Source: CAYYHA01 sp964471535
GTDB lineage: Bacteria; Myxococcota; Myxococcia; SLRQ01
NCBI GenBank assembly: GCA_964471535.1
Contig: CAYYHA010000066.1
Coordinates: forward strand, 1 to 17,662
DNA: 17,662 nt
Reading direction: 5' to 3'
The notes under the pieces are model-generated. The model did no database searches. It was not told where the DNA came from and was given only the letters and a program-made list of their open reading frames with translations. A program made the position numbers and the translations under genes. This document shows, one piece after another, positions 13,588 through 17,662 of this stretch; within the stretch, counting starts at the first letter, position 1; the number at the start of each line of letters is the position of its first letter.

Positions 13588-14586
13588 ATGGCAGCGCCAC
13601 TGATCGAAATCGAGGGTCTGCGAACCGCCTTTCACACCGACGACGGCACCGTGGTGGCGGTGGATGGCGTCGACCTGACGATCCGCGAAGGCGAGACCCT
13701 AGGCGTCGTAGGTGAGTCGGGCTGCGGAAAGAGCGTCACCGCGATGAGCATCCTGCGGCTGATTCCCGATCCGCCGGGGCGGATCGTGGGGGGCACCGTG
13801 AGGTACCGCGGCCGCGACCTCCTCACCCTTCCCGAGGAGGAGATGCGGCGCATTCGCGGGAAGAAGATCTCGATGATCTTTCAGGAGCCGATGACCTCGC
13901 TCAACCCGGTCTTCACCGTGGGGGATCAGATCGGCGAGGCGGTACGCCTCCACGAAGGGGCGTCGAAGCGCGAGGCGAGGGATCGAGCCATCGAGATGCT
14001 GCGGCTCGTGGGAATCCCCGCGCCCGAGCAGCGGGTCGATGCCTACCCCCACCAGCTCTCGGGCGGGATGCGCCAGCGCGTGATGATCGCCATGGCACTG
14101 GCCTGCGATCCGGACCTGCTCATCGCCGACGAACCGACCACCGCGCTCGACGTGACGATCCAGGCCCAGATCCTCGAGCTGATCAAGCGGCTGCAGGAGG
14201 AGCGGGGCATGGCCGTCATGATGATCACGCACGACCTCGGGGTCGTGGCCGAGACCTGCGACGAGGTGGCGGTGATGTACGCGGGGAAGGTGGTGGAGCG
14301 GGCGAGTGTGGAGGAGATCTTCGCTCGCCCTCGGCATCCCTACACCCTCGGGCTGTTGCGCTCGATCCCCAGCTTCGACGTGACTGGTGCAGAGAAGAAG
14401 GGACGGCTCCCGGCCATTCCGGGGACGGTGCCCTCCCTGCTCGCGCTGCCCGGCGGATGCCGATTCCGAACCCGCTGTGAGCGGGTGGTAGAGGGTTGCA
14501 AGGTGGAGGAGCCGCCGCTGGTCGAGGTGGCACCGGCCCATACGGCCGCCTGTGTGAACCCGGCGCCGGAGGGAGTCCTCTCGTGA
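13588..14586 (+). CDS. dppD: Peptide ABC transporter ATPase, DppD/OppD type
   Basis: This 332-residue cytoplasmic ATPase drives the importer. Walker A is GESGCGKS (42-49), the Q loop is FQEPMTSLNP, the signature is LSGGMRQR, Walker B is LLIADEPTTALDV, and the H loop is MITHDLGVV. The C-terminal oligopeptide-transporter region (PAIPGTVPSLLALPGGC...) carries Cys with spacing C-x5-C-x6-C and a later Cys, the pattern that binds an iron-sulfur cluster in known DppD proteins. It starts three bases after the MshEN gene and its TGA overlaps the GTG of the next ATPase (GTGA). Confidence 0.93.
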   Translation: MAAPLIEIEGLRTAFHTDDGTVVAVDGVDLTIREGETLGVVGESGCGKSVTAMSILRLIPDPPGRIVGGTVRYRGRDLLTLPEEEMRRIRGKKISMIFQEPMTSLNPVFTVGDQIGEAVRLHEGASKREARDRAIEMLRLVGIPAPEQRVDAYPHQLSGGMRQRVMIAMALACDPDLLIADEPTTALDVTIQAQILELIKRLQEERGMAVMMITHDLGVVAETCDEVAVMYAGKVVERASVEEIFARPRHPYTLGLLRSIPSFDVTGAEKKGRLPAIPGTVPSLLALPGGCRFRTRCERVVEGCKVEEPPLVEVAPAHTAACVNPAPEGVLS

Positions 14587-15662
14587 GCCAGAGCGACGCG
14601 AAGCCCATCGTCGAGGCGCGCGGCCTGAAGATGCACTTCCCCGTGCGCGGGGGCGTGTTCGGGCGCGAGGTGGGCCGCGTGCGGGCCGTGGACGGCGTCG
14701 ACCTCGTCGTCAGGAAGGGTGAGACCCTCGGATTGGTGGGGGAGTCTGGCTGCGGGAAGTCGACCCTCGGCCGGACGCTGCTCCGCCTCTACAAGCCGAG
14801 TGCCGGCCAGGTGCTGTTCAAGGGCACGGACATCACCCAGCTCGGGGCGCGGGAGCTGCGACCCCTGCGCCGCGAGATGCAGATGATCTTCCAGGACCCC
14901 TACGCCTCGCTGAATCCGCGCATGACCATCGGCGCCATCGTCGGCGAGGCGATGGCGATCCACGGTCTGGCGAAGGGCCGAGAGCGCCGCGAGCGTGTGA
15001 TCGGGCTTCTGGAGAAGGTGGGCCTGCGCCCCGAAGCGTACGATCGCTACCCCCATGAGTTCTCAGGAGGGCAGCGGCAGCGTATTGGGGTCGCACGAGC
15101 GCTGGCCGTGGAACCAGACCTCATCATCGCCGACGAGCCCGTCTCTGCACTCGACGTGTCGGTGCAAGCACAGGTCATCAACCTGCTCTCGGATCTGAAG
15201 GAGGAGTACGGCCTGACCTTCATCTTCATCGCCCACGACTTGAAGGTCGTCGAGTACTTCTCCGATCGGGTGGCGGTGATGTACCTGGGCCGCGTCGTCG
15301 AGGAGGCGAGCGCGCGGCAGCTCTACGAGAACCCGTCGCATCCGTACACACGGGCGTTGCTCTCCGCGGTGCCGGTGCCGCGGCCCAACCGGAAGAAGCA
15401 ACGGATCGTGCTTCAGGGCGACGTGCCCTCACCCCTCGATCCGCCGTCGGGCTGTCCCTTCCACCCCCGCTGCCCCGAGGCCATGGATCGTTGCAAGGTC
15501 GAGGTGCCCTCGCACTACTGGGTCGAGGAAGGTCACCGGGCGGCTTGTTTCCTGGTGGAAGAGGCGGGGGCGAAGGAAGCCCCGGCACCGGAAGCGGCGG
15601 GCTCCGTCGGGGCCGGCGATTCCGGGCGTCCCCAAGGGGAGCCGGCCTCAGCCTCCGAATGA
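14583..15662 (+). CDS. dppF: Peptide ABC transporter ATPase, DppF/OppF type
   Basis: This 359-residue protein is the second ATPase of the importer. It has the DppF opening (LKMHFPVRGGVFGREVGRVRAVDGV), Walker A GESGCGKS (53-60), the Q loop IFQDPYASLNPRMT, signature FSGGQRQR, Walker B LIIADEPVSALDV and H loop IAHDLKVV. The C-terminal oligopeptide region has the C-x5-C-x6-C pattern and a later Cys. A tail of about 35 Ala/Pro/Gly-rich residues is added at the end. The start is the GTG at 14583, chosen because it overlaps the previous stop (GTGA) and gives the family's N-terminus; the frame is open further upstream but without support. The stop overlaps the next ATG. Confidence 0.93.
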   Translation: MSQSDAKPIVEARGLKMHFPVRGGVFGREVGRVRAVDGVDLVVRKGETLGLVGESGCGKSTLGRTLLRLYKPSAGQVLFKGTDITQLGARELRPLRREMQMIFQDPYASLNPRMTIGAIVGEAMAIHGLAKGRERRERVIGLLEKVGLRPEAYDRYPHEFSGGQRQRIGVARALAVEPDLIIADEPVSALDVSVQAQVINLLSDLKEEYGLTFIFIAHDLKVVEYFSDRVAVMYLGRVVEEASARQLYENPSHPYTRALLSAVPVPRPNRKKQRIVLQGDVPSPLDPPSGCPFHPRCPEAMDRCKVEVPSHYWVEEGHRAACFLVEEAGAKEAPAPEAAGSVGAGDSGRPQGEPASASE

Positions 15663-16132
15663 TGGCGGCCGATGCCGGGCATCGAGAGGGGCGCTGGTGC
15701 TTCCTTTTGGCGCACCACCCGCCGGAGCAGCGAGGCCGGTGCGTCCGCCTCGCCGGTGTGTGGCTCTGTGCCCGATGCCTCGGGCTCTATCCAATGCTCC
15801 TCGCCGGCTTCGTCGCCCAGCTTCTGCTCCACGGGAGGCATTCGGCGCTGCTCACCCCACGGCCATGGGAGTTCTATGTCTTCGTCGGTCTCTCCACACC
15901 CGCGGTCCTGGACTGGGCCCGCGGCCGCATCGATCCGGACGCCGGCACCAACCGGCTTCGCATCGCGACGGGGGTGTTCCTAGGGCTGGCGCTCGCCCGC
16001 GCGCTGTACCTGAATGCCCGGGCCCCGCTCACGCCACCCGGCGTGTGGATGCTCGTCTACGTGGCCCTCGCTGCGCTGGTCGGCTGGGCTTGGAGCAGCG
16101 CCTACCGGGATCCCCGGCCACCGGCGCTTTGA
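15659..16132 (+). CDS. DUF2085 family small membrane protein
   Basis: This 157-residue protein has three or four hydrophobic segments and the DUF2085 signature: HPPEQRGRCVRLAGVWLCARCLGLYPML, with the CxRCxGxY core (CARCLGLY) and a preceding His and Cys that could bind metal. The function of the family is not known. The ATG overlaps the dppF stop (ATGA), so it is translated as part of the peptide importer operon and may be its last gene. A second ATG follows at once (15662); the first was chosen because of the overlap. Confidence 0.8.
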   Translation: MMAADAGHREGRWCFLLAHHPPEQRGRCVRLAGVWLCARCLGLYPMLLAGFVAQLLLHGRHSALLTPRPWEFYVFVGLSTPAVLDWARGRIDPDAGTNRLRIATGVFLGLALARALYLNARAPLTPPGVWMLVYVALAALVGWAWSSAYRDPRPPAL

Positions 16133-16241
16133 GGTAGTCTCGTGCCATGGGGCCTCGGCGGCCGGGGCGACGTGTGTGGGGCGTTTCGCCTTTGCCTGGT
16201 TCCCATTCTTCGTGCAGATCCTTCCGGCGGCTGGCGCGTAC

Positions 16242-16267
16242 GGAACGTGTGAGCAACGAGCCTACGG
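16242..16267 (+). promoter_or_regulatory. Possible ECF-type promoter ahead of the sigma factor gene
   Basis: GGAAC (16242-16246), the typical -35 core of ECF promoters, is followed after 16 bases by TACGG (16263-16267). This would give a start near 16273 and a leader of about 26 bases to the GTG at 16299. Self-activation is common for such sigma factors. Apart from this, the 166 bases between the DUF2085 gene and the sigma gene show nothing clear, including no strong terminator. Confidence 0.25.
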
Positions 16268-16298
16268 AAGACCCAAGACGAGAGCGGGAGAAGCCTGG

Positions 16299-16937
16299 GT
16301 GGGCGCGGACGCGTCGGACGAACAGCTGATGCTCGCGTACCGGTTCGGCGACGTCCGAGCCTTCGAGGTCCTCGTCCGGCGGCACCGTAAGGCGATTTTC
16401 AATTTTTGCCTGCGCCTCGTGGGACAGCGAGAACGCGCCGAGGATCTCGTGCAGGAGACCTTCATCAAGATGGCGAAGAACGCCGGATCGTTCCGTGAGC
16501 GGGCGAAGCTCTCCACGTGGATGTACACGATCGCTCGGAACCTGTGCATCGACGAGCTGCGGAAGATGCGGCACCGCAATGCCGTCTCCCTCGACGGCCC
16601 GGCGCCAGGACAGGACGACGGCGCACAGCCACTGGTCGACCGGGTCCATGCCTCCTCGCCGGGCCCCGACCGGAGCGCCGACGCAGCCCGCCTCGGGCCG
16701 CTGCTCGTCGAGGCGCTTGCAGCGCTGCCCGACGAGCAGCGTGAGGTCTTCGTCCTGCGGGAGTACTCGGGGGTCCCCTTCAAGGAGATCGCCGAGATCA
16801 CCGGCACCCCGGTCAACACGGTGAAGAGCCGCATGCGTTACGCCCTCGAGGGGCTTCGCAGGTACCTGGCGGCCCGAGGGGTGACCCGGGAGGACCTCTG
16901 GGAAGGCAGCGCGGGGCCGGAGGTGGTTCGCTCATGA
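16299..16937 (+). CDS. rpoE: ECF (RpoE-like) RNA polymerase sigma factor
   Basis: This 212-residue sigma-70 family factor of the ECF group redirects RNA polymerase to a small set of promoters. Region 2 covers about residues 10-93, with AEDLVQETFIKMAKNAGSF and STWMYTIARNLCIDELRKMR, which contact the -10 element and core enzyme. A linker of about 45 residues, acidic and Pro-rich, follows. Region 4 covers about 140-190: LAALPDEQREVFVLREYSGVPFKEIAEITGTPVNTVKSRM, the helix-turn-helix for the -35 element. I chose the GTG at 16299 because GGGAG lies 8 bases upstream and the family usually starts here (ASDEQLMLAYRFGD); the frame is open further up but with no family-like sequence. The anti-sigma gene overlaps the stop by four bases, so the two are co-translated. 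Confidence 0.88.
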   Translation: MGADASDEQLMLAYRFGDVRAFEVLVRRHRKAIFNFCLRLVGQRERAEDLVQETFIKMAKNAGSFRERAKLSTWMYTIARNLCIDELRKMRHRNAVSLDGPAPGQDDGAQPLVDRVHASSPGPDRSADAARLGPLLVEALAALPDEQREVFVLREYSGVPFKEIAEITGTPVNTVKSRMRYALEGLRRYLAARGVTREDLWEGSAGPEVVRS

Positions 16938-17662
16938 GCCATCGCTGCGAGGACGTCGAGCTCCGCCTCGTCGACTATCTCTACGAGGAGCTCACGGAAC
17001 AGGAACGAGAGGCGCTGCGCGGGGCCATCGAGGCCTGCCCGCGGTGCCGGGAGGCCTACGAGACCCTCGCGGGTACCCGTTCCCTGATGGCGCAGGTGCC
17101 GGAGGAGGCACCCGAGCGGGGGGTGGACTTCATTCTGCAAGCGGCAGAGCGCGAGCTGCGGCTGCGGCAGCCTCCAGTACCCTGGTGGGTGCGCCTCGGG
17201 CGGTGGCTCGCCCGTCATCCGGCGGTCACCGTGGCTGCGGCGTGTGGCCTCGCCGCGATGTTCTATCTCTCGCTTCCGGACGAGGCCTTTCGGCCCCGCG
17301 GGGGCGGGGAGGCGGCGGCGCCGACCGCGGTCTCGGAGTCACGGCGGCCTCGCGAGGCGAAGGGGCTCGGTGAGCGAGCTCTGCCGGAGGGGGTGGGAGG
17401 TGCGCCGGAGCAGCGTCCGCAGGCCTCCCGGACAGCGGCACCCGTCCTGGGAACGGAGGCGGCCCCGGCGGCGGCAGGGCGAGCGGCGCAGGACGCGCTG
17501 GAGCGGGGGGCGCTGAAGGACGAGGCTCCTCGGGCAGGAGGCGAACGTGCGAAGGACGCGGGGGCAGCGAAGCGGAAGGTGGCCGTAGGGGTCCCCGCGG
17601 GCGTCCGGGCCCGGCGCCGGGCCGCGGCGCCGGTAGCCCGCCATCGGGTCGAAGAGGCGGAG
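16934..17662 (+). CDS. Anti-sigma factor, zinc-finger-like N-terminus with one membrane segment (C-terminus cut)
   Basis: The ATG overlaps the sigma stop (ATGA) and the frame stays open for 243 codons to the window edge. Residues 1-45 match the anti-sigma zinc domain: C5, the helix LRLVDYLYEELTEQEREALRGA, then CPRC (C35, C38) and a following helix. The His that normally sits four residues before the CxxC pair is Ala31 here; His3 might substitute. Residues 96-114 (PAVTVAAACGLAAMFYLSL) form a single membrane helix. The rest, residues 115-243, is a low-complexity Ala/Arg/Gly/Glu-rich region that should lie in the periplasm. Proteins of this kind hold the sigma factor at the membrane until a signal triggers release. 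Its gene position and the domain order make the call firm; the signal is unknown. Confidence 0.8.
   Translation, partial: MSHRCEDVELRLVDYLYEELTEQEREALRGAIEACPRCREAYETLAGTRSLMAQVPEEAPERGVDFILQAAERELRLRQPPVPWWVRLGRWLARHPAVTVAAACGLAAMFYLSLPDEAFRPRGGGEAAAPTAVSESRRPREAKGLGERALPEGVGGAPEQRPQASRTAAPVLGTEAAPAAAGRAAQDALERGALKDEAPRAGGERAKDAGAAKRKVAVGVPAGVRARRRAAAPVARHRVEEAE

Noticed and set aside
11632..13635. Open frame of 667 codons on the minus strand opposite dppC and the MshEN gene.
   Set aside because: Same cause: it mirrors codon bias of the plus-strand genes, has His/Asp/Gly/Arg-rich sequence and no recognisable domain.
1..17662. Search for CRISPR arrays, tRNA or rRNA genes, transposases, integrases and attachment sites.
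   Set aside because: No regularly spaced direct repeats, RNA gene landmarks or recombinase motifs were seen; the only clear repeats are the in-protein ones listed. The region reads as ordinary chromosome.

Overview
The window is about 70% G+C, densely coded and has strong G/C preference at third codon positions. Protein style and gene content (TatT-type TRAP lipoprotein, stand-alone MshEN protein, ECF sigma/anti-sigma pair, many Ala/Pro-rich or basic tails) point to a Gram-negative deltaproteobacterial-type organism, most likely Myxococcota. The two-membrane cell plan is supported by several lipoproteins and a LolB-like protein. The species cannot be named from the sequence alone.

Layout. 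(1) Positions 1-910, minus strand: two small zinc-ribbon proteins, one cut by the window edge and carrying 15-residue acidic tandem repeats. (2) Positions 911-1304: a 394-base non-coding region with an AT-rich inverted repeat, a candidate sigma-70-type promoter, a perfect hairpin and a possible small upstream ORF. (3) Positions 1305-2649: a pair of MaoC/hotdog dehydratase-type proteins; the first keeps the catalytic Asp/His, the second has lost both and carries a histone H1-like tail of about 108 residues. A hairpin terminator follows. (4) Positions 2688-8695: a TRAP transport operon of the TPR-associated (TPAT) kind: TatT lipoprotein, DctP binding protein, an enlarged DctQ, an enlarged DctM with a repeat-bearing tail, and a LolB/DUF4292-like lipoprotein. 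The last three genes overlap by 4 bases. (5) Positions 8713-16132: a peptide ABC transporter operon: binding lipoprotein, two permeases, an MshEN (potential cyclic-di-GMP-binding) protein, two ATPases and a DUF2085 membrane protein. (6) Positions 16299-17662: an ECF sigma factor and an overlapping anti-sigma factor that runs off the end.

How they fit together. The TRAP cassette looks built to move a hydrophobic carboxylate: TatT and LolB-like folds handle hydrophobic ligands, DctP keeps the carboxylate-binding Arg, and acyl-type dehydratases lie just upstream. The peptide importer is complete and has a putative second-messenger-binding protein encoded between its permease and ATPase genes, suggesting coupling of uptake to signalling. 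Three places carry similar sigma-70-like promoter elements (TTG/TAG-type -35, 17-18 base spacer, TAnnnT-like -10), so the maoC pair, the TRAP operon and the ABC operon are probably separate transcription units. The most unusual points are the MshEN gene inside the ABC operon, the paired extra membrane hairpins in DctQ and DctM, the triple SLEEMM motif in the DctM tail and the histone-like tail on a catalytically dead MaoC protein.
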